From Prevotellaceae bacterium (GTDB taxonomy: Bacteria; Bacteroidota; Bacteroidia; Bacteroidales; UBA932), in the NCBI GenBank assembly GCA_031289385.1, contig JAITPP010000119.1, positions 1 through 8,256 of the forward strand: DNA of 8,256 bases, read 5' to 3'. Position numbers and translations under genes: made by a program. The notes under the pieces are model-generated. The model was not told the origin of the DNA. It made no database searches and worked only from the letters and a program-made list of their open reading frames with translations. The first letter of the stretch is position 1. The number at the start of each line of letters is the position of its first letter. Positions 1 through 6,849 of this stretch are shown here, piece after piece.

Positions 1-70
1 CACAGATTTTTTTTGATTTATGTTTTGAAAATCTTTATATTTTTTTATCCGTGTAAATCCGTAACATCTG
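1..70. repeat. Degenerate interspersed-repeat-like stretch
   Basis: The stretch opens with CACAGATTTT and closes with two copies of ATCCGT (47-52 and 57-62) followed by ATCTG (66-70), which is complementary to CAGAT at 3-7. From general knowledge, words such as CACAGAT, ATCCGTGTAAATCCGTG and ATCTGTG recur in intergenic repeats of Bacteroidota genomes, so this looks like a decayed member cut by the window edge. No ORF or promoter was seen in it. Family membership is by eye only. Confidence 0.35.
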
Positions 71-75
71 CTAAA

Positions 76-131
76 AAGAATGAAGAGTTAAGAATGAAGA
101 GTTAAGAATGAAGAGTTAAGAATGAAGAATT
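76..131. repeat. Tandem array, 14-bp unit made of two heptamers
   Basis: Four head-to-tail copies of a 14-bp unit. The first three are identical (AAGAATG followed by AAGAGTT) and the fourth differs at one base (AAGAATG followed by AAGAATT). The unit is two related 7-mers, so the array is 8 x 7 bp. It is separated by 3 bp from a degenerate heptamer that leads into the next array. No coding or promoter signal was seen. Confidence 0.9.
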
Positions 132-141
132 TATTAACCTC

Positions 142-295
142 TAACCATTAATCACTAACCACTAATCATTAACCATTAATCACTAACCATTAATCACTAA
201 CCATTAATCACTAACCACTAATCATTAACCATTAATCACTAACCACTAATCATTAACCATTAATCATTAATCACTAATCATTAACCATTAATCAC
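142..295. repeat. Heptamer tandem array TAAYCAY, 22 copies
   Basis: There are 22 uninterrupted 7-bp units, all matching TAAYCAY (TAACCAT, TAATCAC, TAACCAC, TAATCAT), preceded by one degenerate unit TAACCTC at 135-141. Variation is confined to the two pyrimidine positions, and TAACC-type and TAATC-type units largely alternate. On the plus strand TAA comes up in every reading frame within 21 bp, so the array cannot be coding on that strand. Its last base is the first base (in plus coordinates) of the stop codon of the minus-strand gene beside it. Confidence 0.95.
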
Positions 296-3200
296 TAAAA
301 CTCAAATTCCGCCAATTTAAGAAGTCCGTTTTTTATGTTTGCATTGTTTTTTGACATTTGCACGCACACTATTTGGCGTTGTTCGTCGGCATTGGAATAT
401 TTGGTGTAAATTTCTACCATTATGGTTGATGGACCTTCGGCTTTTACTTGCGAATCGCCGAAATAATTTACAAATACTTCATATTTTCCTTTGATTGCTT
501 TTTTCAACATAAATTGTTCGGGACCATAACCTTGCGTAATATCTGCGCTTATACGTCCGCCGATTTCGGTTGATTTGTGGCTGTAAGAGCAAGTTTCGTT
601 GTTCGGGTCTTTTACGTGCAAATCAATATCGGTATTATTCATATTCCAGTTGATAACCACACGAATATCAACGGGCATTGGCTTTATAAGATTTTTGTCG
701 ATAGCATTTGTATTTAACTTATCGGTTTTTGATATTAATTGATTTATTTCGGTTACAATAACTTCTTCGATTCCTATACTTCGATTATTAATATTTTGCG
801 AATACGACTGAGTAATAGCCGAATACAGTGCATTTAACGCATCCTGATTTTTTCCGTTATCGGCAAGTGCAAGCGCATAATCGCGATAACTTTGAGTTTC
901 CATTGGACGCCACTGAATTACTTTTTTGCAAATATATATTTCCAGTTCGTATGCTTTATATTCTTTCAAACGATAGCCCAGCAAACGAAAAAGCGATGCG
1001 TTTTCTATATCAATTTCGGCAATGGATGTTAATATTTTAAGCGCTTTTTCTTTATCGTTGAGTTTATAAAACCAATCAGCCATATCAAAATAAAAGTTGG
1101 GCGTATTTATATAATCGTTACGAAGTTTGAGATATGTTTTATAATCGTCTTCCGATTTGCCTGTCAGCGATTTCATATATTCGCTATCCTGTTTTAACGG
1201 CATTATTTTAATTTTTGGCTGCGATTGCGGTGTTGCTTCTACCTCTTCTTTTATATACGATTGTTTGGAACGATAATCCACTTGTTGTAAACGAAAATAT
1301 CCTAAATTCGAAACGTTTTTAGCACTTTCATTAGCACTTATTTCATTTTCAGCAATATTTAATTTTTCATCAACAACTGCTGGCATTTCTTCTTCAACAG
1401 ATGTAATAGAATAAGCAATATTCGATTCATCTTCTCGAAGAACATCATCAGATTTATTATCCTCCGATTCAATATTTCTCGTATTTTCCGAAATATTTTT
1501 ATCATCAGGTTTAGGATATTTTGGTTTTTTGGGTGCAAAATCGGTATCCCACCATGTTTTTAATGTTTTGGCGGCGGATATTGCCTGTGCCAAAATATTT
1601 TGTTCTGTTCGGAGTTTTTCATCTTCACGATTTTTTCGCCATCTGTAAAATTCTTCTTGCAATTCCTGCGGCGGAATAATGTTGTATGTAATATAATCCT
1701 GCAAAGTTTCAAGCACAATAAGTGATGTGTTGCGGGTTACAATGCCGAATTGTTGTCCGAGTTCGGTTAGTTCGTCTTTGTTTTTTTCGTAGCACATATC
1801 CAATTCGTTAATTTTTTTCTGCGCCCAAATACGATGTACATTTCCTTGTTGCACGGCATTTTTCGCATCCAAATTTACTGTTATTTTTTGTTCGGGCGTA
1901 TTTCCGTATCCGAAAAGCAGCGTAACGCTTGCCTGCTGTGCATCGGCGATGCCTGCAACAGAAAAATTATCGCTTACGGGAGTCGAAACGGAAGGATAAA
2001 TTTCGCGAACATTTTTTATATTTTCTACGCCCAAAAAATTAAGATTTTCGTGCAATAATTCATTTTTTATTTTTTCGCCCGACAAAATATTCAGATTTAT
2101 AAATTTTCCTTTGGTTTGCGCAGCAATTAATTTAAGACTTCCATAATCGGCTTTGGCTGAGGAAACTATGCAATGAACTTGCTTGTTGGCAAATTGTTTT
2201 TGCACTTCCAAAGTTTGCATTACGTTCTGCAATATCGGAAATTTTGAAACCGTAACGGCATCGCTTAATGTAGATAATCCGTCCGAAAAAAACAGAAATT
2301 CCTTTTCGGATGTATTTTGCAAATTGATTGTGCTGTAATTTGTTCCGCCATCGTATATTACCGATTCCAACGCCTTGCGCAAATCCGTCCAGTCGCCGTT
2401 TTTGATATTGAATGTTTTGATTTTCGCAAAATTATTATTCAAAATGTAAAGCGAAACTGTCAGATTTTTTTTGTTTTGCATGATAATATCAAGCAAATCG
2501 GTTTCTTTTTTCACATCTCGCGATAATCCGCTAAGCGAAGCATCCCAAATAATTCCGATATTATTACTCCATTGTTTGTTTCGCAATTCCTTTTTGGGCA
2601 GGCACGAGGCAACAAAATAGTAACTTCCCGATGCCGACTGCATCAGCACTTGCGGAATATTTTGCGGCGCAGGCAGCGAAAATGCAAGCGTGCGGCTTGG
2701 CATATAATTTTTTCGCGAAAAAGTTGCAACAAAATTATTCCCTTGTTTATCAAAAGTGATTTCACTGTCAAATTTTTCGGTTAATTGTGGTTTTACGCTT
2801 GTTTGCCAAACAGTTGCCTTAACCGCAAAGTTTTCTATCGCATCTTTATAATCCATAGGCAGACGATAGCGAAACATTCCGTTTTCGGTTTTCAATTCTT
2901 CTTCGTAACCAATAGAAATTGTGCGCGTTCCATTTGCAGGAACAGGATAAATGCGGGTGCGAAAATTATTTCCTTCTATTTTTTCAATTAATCCCGGGTC
3001 TATTCTGCGCTGTTCTATTTCTTCAAAAATCTGAGTGGCTTTGGCTTTTTCAACAGGCACGGCTTCGCGCATTTTTCCGTTAATATCCAAAGCGTAATGA
3101 CTTATGGTTACGCCATCGGGCAAAGGAAAAATTAATTCGCCTTCGAGTATTTTTGATGTTCGGTTTTTAAAAACCATAACATATTTTGTAGAAGCAATAT

Positions 3201-3351
3201 TTCCTATTACTTCTACCTGAATATCAAGCGATTGAAGATAAACTTCGGCGTTCGATTTTTTACCGTTCACGTTCAGCACAGGTATCTGAGCGTTTAACGA
3301 AGTTGCAAACAACAACATACCTGCAACAATTTTTAATAAATTTGATTTCAT
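295..3351 (-). CDS. Exported VIT/vWA/DUF2135-domain protein
   Basis: A 1018-residue protein with a Sec signal peptide (residues 1-22, ending L-N-A-Q), so exported to the periplasm or cell surface. A VIT domain spans about 30-155, followed by a vWA domain at about 263-425. The metal-binding MIDAS is intact: D270-x-S272-x-S274, T337 in GGTN and D357 in FFSDG. The conserved post-vWA segment FGIVTRNTSLIVLE follows at 535-548. Residues 605-720 are a charged, low-complexity linker. Residues 750-850 look like TPR repeats. The C-terminus (about 893-1018) matches DUF2135, with the TDIDLHV and GYGPE signatures. VIT-vWA proteins are metal-dependent binding modules, and no enzyme site is visible. The start is chosen because the signal peptide begins at the first Met. 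It is divergent from the MuiA-like gene. No clear TAnnTTTG box was found for this strand. The stop abuts a heptamer array and no terminator hairpin is visible. Family assignment is strong; cellular role unknown. Confidence 0.9.
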   Translation of the reverse strand: MKSNLLKIVAGMLLFATSLNAQIPVLNVNGKKSNAEVYLQSLDIQVEVIGNIASTKYVMVFKNRTSKILEGELIFPLPDGVTISHYALDINGKMREAVPVEKAKATQIFEEIEQRRIDPGLIEKIEGNNFRTRIYPVPANGTRTISIGYEEELKTENGMFRYRLPMDYKDAIENFAVKATVWQTSVKPQLTEKFDSEITFDKQGNNFVATFSRKNYMPSRTLAFSLPAPQNIPQVLMQSASGSYYFVASCLPKKELRNKQWSNNIGIIWDASLSGLSRDVKKETDLLDIIMQNKKNLTVSLYILNNNFAKIKTFNIKNGDWTDLRKALESVIYDGGTNYSTINLQNTSEKEFLFFSDGLSTLSDAVTVSKFPILQNVMQTLEVQKQFANKQVHCIVSSAKADYGSLKLIAAQTKGKFINLNILSGEKIKNELLHENLNFLGVENIKNVREIYPSVSTPVSDNFSVAGIADAQQASVTLLFGYGNTPEQKITVNLDAKNAVQQGNVHRIWAQKKINELDMCYEKNKDELTELGQQFGIVTRNTSLIVLETLQDYITYNIIPPQELQEEFYRWRKNREDEKLRTEQNILAQAISAAKTLKTWWDTDFAPKKPKYPKPDDKNISENTRNIESEDNKSDDVLREDESNIAYSITSVEEEMPAVVDEKLNIAENEISANESAKNVSNLGYFRLQQVDYRSKQSYIKEEVEATPQSQPKIKIMPLKQDSEYMKSLTGKSEDDYKTYLKLRNDYINTPNFYFDMADWFYKLNDKEKALKILTSIAEIDIENASLFRLLGYRLKEYKAYELEIYICKKVIQWRPMETQSYRDYALALADNGKNQDALNALYSAITQSYSQNINNRSIGIEEVIVTEINQLISKTDKLNTNAIDKNLIKPMPVDIRVVINWNMNNTDIDLHVKDPNNETCSYSHKSTEIGGRISADITQGYGPEQFMLKKAIKGKYEVFVNYFGDSQVKAEGPSTIMVEIYTKYSNADEQRQIVCVQMSKNNANIKNGLLKLAEFEF

Positions 3352-3478
3352 ACTCTTTCGTTTTTTATAATTTACTTAATAGATGCTTTTTTTGTAAAAT
3401 TGCATAAAATTTAAATAAAAATAATCGTTTCTTTGATTTCTTTTGTAATTTTGCGCATTATTATAAAACAAATTAATC
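3352..3478. promoter_or_regulatory. Divergent intergenic region
   Basis: A 127-bp AT-rich region between two divergently transcribed genes that must hold both promoters. The plus-strand promoter is recognisable by its -7 box. On the minus strand I found no full TAnnTTTG match, so that promoter is either weak or of another type. No strong Shine-Dalgarno sequence precedes either start, as is usual in Bacteroidota. Confidence 0.6.
3446..3453 (+). promoter_or_regulatory. Putative Bacteroidota -7 box for the MuiA-like gene
   Basis: TAATTTTG matches the Bacteroidota primary-sigma -7 consensus TAnnTTTG exactly and ends 25 bp before the ATG, implying a leader of about 20 nt. No good TTTG-type -33 box lies at the usual distance upstream, so the call rests on the -7 box and its position. 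Confidence 0.5.
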
Positions 3479-5353
3479 ATGAAAAAAATTACATTTTTGC
3501 TAATTGCGTTTATTGGCATTCAACTTGCAGCACAGGATAAAAAAGACATTGTGCTTAAAACAAACGTTTCGGATGTTACCGTATTTATCAAAGGCGCTCA
3601 AATTGTTCGTAAAACAACGACAAACCTTCCCGCAGGAAAATCAACTATTCGTTTTGTAAATTTATCTCCTTATATTGATGCCAAAAGCATACAAATAAAA
3701 TTGGATGGCGAGGTAATGATATTTTCGGTAAATCATCAAACAAATTACAACGATACGCTGAAACAAACTGCCGAAATTGAAAATTATATAAAACAAATAA
3801 ACGATTTAAACGATAAAATCAAAATTGAAACCACAACAAAGGAAATTATAAATGAAGAATTGACTTTTATGCGCGAAAATAAAAAAATAGGCGGAAATGG
3901 TGGTATTGATTTTAATAATTTGAAGGCGACTTCTACATATTATGGCGAAAAAATTACTGCTTTGCGATTGAAAGAAATAGAAACCGATAAAAAAATAAAA
4001 TCGCTGACAGATGAACGAAATGTTTTGGAACGCAAAAAAAATGCGTCGGGAACTGTTAAACCCGAATCAACAGGCGAAGTTGTTGTAAATGTAGAATGTA
4101 AAGCAGCCGTAAACATTCCTGTCGAATTATCATATTATGTTGGCAATGCAAGTTGGTTTCCGTCTTACGATATTAATGCAAAAGATATTTCAGAGCCTGT
4201 TAATTTAATTTATAAGGCAAATATCACGCAAAACACAAAAGAAAATTGGAAAAATGTAAATTTGAAAATATCGTCGGCAAATCCCAATCTGGGAAATGTT
4301 GCGCCAACCTTGCAAACATATTTTTTAAACTACTCAACCAAGCCTCCGCGTTATAGTACAGATAATTTATTAAATCAAGTTGCGGGGCGAATTATTGATA
4401 ATAGAGATAAAAAACCGCTTGACTATGTTAGTGTTTACATAAAAGGCACAACAATAGGAACATATAGCGACAACAATGGAAATTTTTCTTTACCAATTCC
4501 TTCGGGCGGCGGCGAATTGGAAATTTCACTTATAGGTTACAAAACACAAATCATGCCCATTTCAAACAAATTTATAAATATTTCTTTGGAACAGGATGTG
4601 CAATTATTAGAAGAATCTGTTGTTACAGGAAATGGAATACAGTACTCGAAAAGAGAAGTTGGGCGTGTTGTGGCTATCGAATCTGAGAAGGTGGAAAAGA
4701 AACAAGACAAAAACCGTCCACTTCCTGTGGCAAAAATAGAAAATCAAACTTCGGTAGAATTTGCAATAAAAACTCCATATACAATTTTATCAGAAAATAA
4801 AAATACAGTTGTTGAAATGGAAAATTACTCATTGCCTGCAAACTACGAATATTATTGCGCCCCCAAAGCTGATAAAACAGCATTTTTAATGGCAAATATT
4901 TCAGATTGGGAACAGTATAATTTACTCGAAGGCGAAGCAAATATTTTCTTTGAAAACACATTTGTGGGAAAAACAATTTTGGATGTGCGCTATTTGAGCG
5001 ATACGCTTAATATTTCGCTGGGACGCGATAAAAACGTATCGGTGCAACGCGACAAAATTAAAGATTATAAATCGCAAAAATTTTTATCAACCAAAACAGA
5101 AGTAACGCGAGCATGGAAAATTACCGTCAGAAACAATAAAAAACAACCTGTATCTGTTGTTTTATTCGACCAAATTCCTGTTTCAACTCTGCAAGAAATA
5201 GAAGTTTCGCCCGAAAATTTGTCGGGAGCAATACTAAACGCAGAAAACGGCGAAACAAAATGGAAATTGACATTAGAGCCATCGCAAAAAACCGAATTGG
5301 ATTTAATATATAAAGTGAAATATCCCAAAGGAAAAACATTAACAATAGAATAA
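3479..5353 (+). CDS. Exported MuiA-like (DUF4140/DUF4139) protein with inserted carboxypeptidase-regulatory-like domain
   Basis: A 624-residue protein with signal peptide 1-19 (ends A-A-Q). An N-terminal DUF4140-type domain starts near residue 28 (VTVFIKGAQIVRKT). Two coiled-coil stretches follow at about 88-133 and 158-188. DUF4139 begins near 215 (VELSYYVGNASWFPSYD) and runs to the C-terminus. This is the 'mucoidy inhibitor MuiA' family, named for a capsule-related phenotype; its biochemistry is unknown and no catalytic site is visible. DUF4139 is interrupted at about 301-400 by a carboxypeptidase-regulatory-like beta-sandwich (VAGRIIDNRDKKPLDYVSVY, then IGYKTQ), followed by EESVVTGNG at 378-386, which resembles the start of the plug in SusC-type TonB receptors. 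DUF4139 resumes near 420. The insert makes the protein roughly 100 residues longer than a plain member. The start is supported by the signal peptide and a -7 box 25 bp upstream. Confidence 0.88.
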   Translation: MKKITFLLIAFIGIQLAAQDKKDIVLKTNVSDVTVFIKGAQIVRKTTTNLPAGKSTIRFVNLSPYIDAKSIQIKLDGEVMIFSVNHQTNYNDTLKQTAEIENYIKQINDLNDKIKIETTTKEIINEELTFMRENKKIGGNGGIDFNNLKATSTYYGEKITALRLKEIETDKKIKSLTDERNVLERKKNASGTVKPESTGEVVVNVECKAAVNIPVELSYYVGNASWFPSYDINAKDISEPVNLIYKANITQNTKENWKNVNLKISSANPNLGNVAPTLQTYFLNYSTKPPRYSTDNLLNQVAGRIIDNRDKKPLDYVSVYIKGTTIGTYSDNNGNFSLPIPSGGGELEISLIGYKTQIMPISNKFINISLEQDVQLLEESVVTGNGIQYSKREVGRVVAIESEKVEKKQDKNRPLPVAKIENQTSVEFAIKTPYTILSENKNTVVEMENYSLPANYEYYCAPKADKTAFLMANISDWEQYNLLEGEANIFFENTFVGKTILDVRYLSDTLNISLGRDKNVSVQRDKIKDYKSQKFLSTKTEVTRAWKITVRNNKKQPVSVVLFDQIPVSTLQEIEVSPENLSGAILNAENGETKWKLTLEPSQKTELDLIYKVKYPKGKTLTIE

Positions 5354-5361
5354 TTAAAAAC

Positions 5362-5413
5362 AATTACGAATTACGAAAAAAAACAATTACGAATTACAAA
5401 ATTACGAATTACG
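5362..5413. repeat. AATTACG heptamer repeats
   Basis: Six 7-bp units, five AATTACG and one AATTACA, arranged as three adjacent pairs (5362-5375, 5385-5398, 5400-5413). The pairs are separated by an A-rich spacer and by a single base. The array begins 8 bp after the stop codon of the MuiA-like gene. It contains no hairpin with a T tract and is not an obvious terminator. Confidence 0.85.
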
Positions 5414-5415
5414 AA

Positions 5416-5530
5416 GGTTGTTGAATAGAAGCAAGTTCGTAGGAACCCCGTATGCAGCACAGCGCAATGCGGGGATGAAAGCACGCAAGCGAGAGAGTGC
5501 GGAGCACAAAAGATTATTAGAATTGCAACC
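5416..5530. other. GC-rich foldable island of unknown nature
   Basis: An island of markedly higher GC than its surroundings with several possible stems. GGTTG (5416-5420) can pair with CAACC (5526-5530) and would close the whole segment. A 10-bp stem joins CCCCGTATGC (5446-5455) to the segment ending in GCGGGG (5464-5474), with one bulge, one G-T wobble and an 8-base loop. A shorter GCAC/GTGC stem follows at about 5482-5501. No ORF of note. It could be a decayed interspersed repeat or a structured RNA; I cannot tell which. The hairpin lacks a T tract, so a terminator is unlikely. Confidence 0.4.
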
Positions 5531-5550
5531 GCCCACCCGCACGACTTGAA

Positions 5551-5600
5551 GAATGTAGAAATTAAGAAATGTAGAAATTAAGAATTAAGAAATTAAGAAT
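5551..5600. repeat. Loose A-rich tandem repeat, about 16-bp unit
   Basis: Alternating GAAATGTA-like and GAAATTAA-like 7- to 8-mers form an approximately 16-bp period. The exact 21-nt segment 5558-5578 recurs at 5700-5720 on the other side of the palindromic element. Nothing coding was seen. Confidence 0.7.
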
Positions 5601-5690
5601 TACCCCCCAGCCCCCTAAAGGGGAAGTTTTGGCAGTGCAGCAAATTTACGCAGTGCAGAAAAAGTCCCCTTTAGGGGATTTAGGGGCGAA
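5601..5690. repeat. Palindromic interspersed element (CCCCTAAAGGGG type)
   Basis: A 13-bp perfect inverted repeat pairs CCCCTAAAGGGGA (5612-5624) with TCCCCTTTAGGGG (5665-5677). Weaker complementarity extends outward through the CCCCCAG and TTAGGGGC flanks. The interior carries a direct repeat, GCAGTGCAG, at 5632-5640 and 5650-5658. CCCCCTAAAGGGG-type palindromes are, from general knowledge, a recurrent intergenic repeat in Bacteroidota. It resembles a small non-autonomous (REP/MITE-like) element; no transposase is nearby. The minus-strand reading frame across it is judged spurious. Confidence 0.65.
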
Positions 5691-5699
5691 AGGAGTGAA

Positions 5700-5720
5700 G
5701 AAATTAAGAAATGTAGAAAT
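5700..5720. repeat. Second copy of the 21-nt direct repeat
   Basis: Base-for-base copy of 5558-5578, beginning GAAATTAAG. The two copies lie 142 bp apart and bracket the palindromic element. The word is low in complexity, so it may be either a target duplication or a split array. Confidence 0.8.
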
Positions 5721-5823
5721 ATTTGTAACTCATAATTCAAAAACAGACTAAATACCAACGCCCATTTTGTTGTTAAAACATGGAAAATACTGTTAAACCT
5801 CAAACAATCTCTAAGCGTTTTTT

Positions 5824-5831
5824 TATCTTTG
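5824..5831 (+). promoter_or_regulatory. Possible distal -7 box for the nitroreductase gene
   Basis: TATCTTTG fits TAnnTTTG and lies 101 bp before the chosen start. No -33 box is evident. In AT-rich DNA a chance match is quite possible, and the closer box at 5889 is preferred. Confidence 0.25.
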
Positions 5832-5888
5832 TAAAATGTTTTCAAAAAATATTATATGTAAATTTTACATTACTAATTCTTTTTTTTA

Positions 5889-5896
5889 TACATTTG
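5889..5896 (+). promoter_or_regulatory. Putative -7 box for the nitroreductase gene
   Basis: TACATTTG matches TAnnTTTG and ends 36 bp before the ATG at 5933, a normal leader length. Its position inside the longer open frame that begins at 5780 argues for the downstream start. No clear -33 TTTG was found. Confidence 0.5.
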
Positions 5897-5932
5897 CATA
5901 TTCAAAATACAACAAAAACAAAAAATCAGATT

Positions 5933-6529
5933 ATGAAGAAAGTATTTTTATCATTTTTTCTGTTAGGCTTAGCATTAACCATGCAAGCACAGGACATTAG
6001 TTTATTACCTCCCGAAAAAACAGGAGGCAAACCGTTTTTTGAAACGGTAAATGCACGTCAATCCGAACGCGCATTTATAAAAAGAGATATGCCGTTGCAA
6101 ACATTATCGAATTTACTTTGGGTTGCAAACGGGTTTAATCGTAGCGACAAACGCACTGCTCCAACCGGTTCTAACAAACAGGAAATGGAACTGTATGTTA
6201 TGTGCGACACGGGAATTTATTATTACGATGCAAAGCAAAATGTACTTAATTTTATTGCACAAGGCGATTTTCGCATAGCGTTGGGGCAACCGCACATTAG
6301 CAACGAGGCAGCAGTAAATATTATCATGGTTGCCGATACAGACAAGGCATCGGTTGAAAGCGCAAGAATATCGTCGGGATATATTTCGCAAAATATTTAT
6401 TTGTTTGCAGCGTCCGAAGGTTTGGGAACTGTTGCTCGCGGTTCGTTCAGAGCCGAACTTTCAAAAGCAATACAACTCAAAAATAACCAAACCATAATAT
6501 TAGTTCAGCCCGTAGGATATTTGAAATAA
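5933..6529 (+). CDS. Exported SagB/ThcOx-type nitroreductase family protein
   Basis: A 198-residue protein of the FMN-dependent nitroreductase superfamily, SagB/ThcOx-like branch. The expected FMN-phosphate motif is at R42-x-S44-x-R46. RTAPTGSNKQEMELYV (74-89) corresponds to the substrate-side motif of the branch, and EGLGTVARGSF (162-172) is the C-terminal flavin-contact region. The length fits a single-domain member. I chose the ATG at 5933 over the in-frame one at 5780. It begins a clean signal peptide (MKKVFLSFFLLGLALTMQAQ), has a -7 box in front, and the extra 51 residues look like non-coding AT-rich DNA. The enzyme is therefore predicted to be periplasmic, which is odd for a flavin reductase that needs a reductant. 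Substrate unknown. Repeat-filled gaps on both sides suggest a single-gene unit. Confidence 0.85.
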   Translation: MKKVFLSFFLLGLALTMQAQDISLLPPEKTGGKPFFETVNARQSERAFIKRDMPLQTLSNLLWVANGFNRSDKRTAPTGSNKQEMELYVMCDTGIYYYDAKQNVLNFIAQGDFRIALGQPHISNEAAVNIIMVADTDKASVESARISSGYISQNIYLFAASEGLGTVARGSFRAELSKAIQLKNNQTIILVQPVGYLK

Positions 6530-6545
6530 TGGGTATTTTATTTGG

Positions 6546-6657
6546 TAATTAGTCGTTGGTATTTAGTCGTTGGTATTTGGTATTCCGTATTCCGTATTCG
6601 GTAATCAGTATTCGGTATTCGGTATTCGGTAATCAGTATTCGGTATTCTGTAATCCG
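6546..6657. repeat. Heptamer array (TATTCGG / TCGTTGG words)
   Basis: Sixteen consecutive 7-bp units in unbroken phase. The array begins with TAATTAG, TCGTTGG, TATTTAG, TCGTTGG and TATTTGG, then shifts to TATTCCG, TATTCGG, TAATCAG, TATTCTG and TAATCCG variants. Word content changes along the array while the 7-bp phase holds. It starts 16 bp after the nitroreductase stop codon. Part of it is the reverse complement of the array at 6850-6926. Confidence 0.92.
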
Positions 6658-6683
6658 TAGTTGTTTTCTAACATCTTGGCTCT

Positions 6684-6698
6684 TGTATTTCAAATACA
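6684..6698. promoter_or_regulatory. 15-bp perfect dyad
   Basis: TGTATTT-C-AAATACA is perfectly symmetric about one central base. It could be a protein-binding site, but no promoter is recognisable beside it and short AT-rich dyads arise by chance. Confidence 0.2.
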
Positions 6699-6725
6699 TA
6701 ATAGGTTATTTTGCAACAAAAATAT

Positions 6726-6760
6726 ACCAAGCAATTCAATAAATTAATGAGTTGCTTGGT
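6726..6760 (+). terminator. Intrinsic terminator, possibly bidirectional
   Basis: The arms ACCAAGCAATTC (6726-6737) and GAGTTGCTTGGT (6749-6760) form a 12-bp stem with one T-G wobble and an 11-base AT loop. On the plus strand TGTTTCTTATTG follows, a moderate U tract. On the minus strand the stem is followed by ATATTTTTGTTG, a better one. It lies about 200 bp after the nitroreductase stop and probably ends that transcript. It may also block minus-strand transcription. Confidence 0.7.
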
Positions 6761-6781
6761 TGTTTCTTATTGTTGAATTTA

Positions 6782-6831
6782 GAAGTTTAGAAGTTAAAGA
6801 AGTTAGGAAGTTAAAGAAGTTCAGAAGTTAG
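6782..6831. repeat. GAAGTT array, 17-bp unit
   Basis: Six GAAGTT cores are spaced 8, 9, 8, 9 and 8 bp apart, which gives just under three copies of a 17-bp unit. The base usage resembles the repeat at 5551-5600. No coding signal was seen. Confidence 0.8.
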
Positions 6832-6849
6832 GTAATAATTCTTAATTTT

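Noticed and set aside
142..295. CRISPR array
   Set aside because: The units are 7 bp with no unique spacers, and no cas genes are present.
828..2991. Plus-strand frames inside the VIT/vWA gene
   Set aside because: They are short, mutually unrelated antisense frames within a gene with continuous domain matches on the minus strand.
4674..5363. Minus-strand frames inside the 3' part of the MuiA-like gene
   Set aside because: They are antisense to clear DUF4139 coding sequence, overlap each other and lack any recognisable domain.
5446..5474. Terminator for the MuiA-like gene
   Set aside because: The stem is good, but it is followed by GATGAAAGC and not by a T tract, and the whole region looks like part of a larger folded segment.
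5615..5845. Minus-strand reading frame of 76 residues
   Set aside because: It lies across the palindromic repeat and AT-rich spacer. Its second half is just the translation of the repeat, and no promoter or signal supports it.
5780..5932. Longer N-terminus for the nitroreductase
   Set aside because: The extra 51 residues are encoded by AT-rich leader DNA that contains both candidate -7 boxes, and they would bury a clean signal peptide that starts at 5933.
6113..6391. Minus-strand frame within the nitroreductase gene
   Set aside because: It is antisense to conserved flavin-binding motifs and shows no domain of its own.
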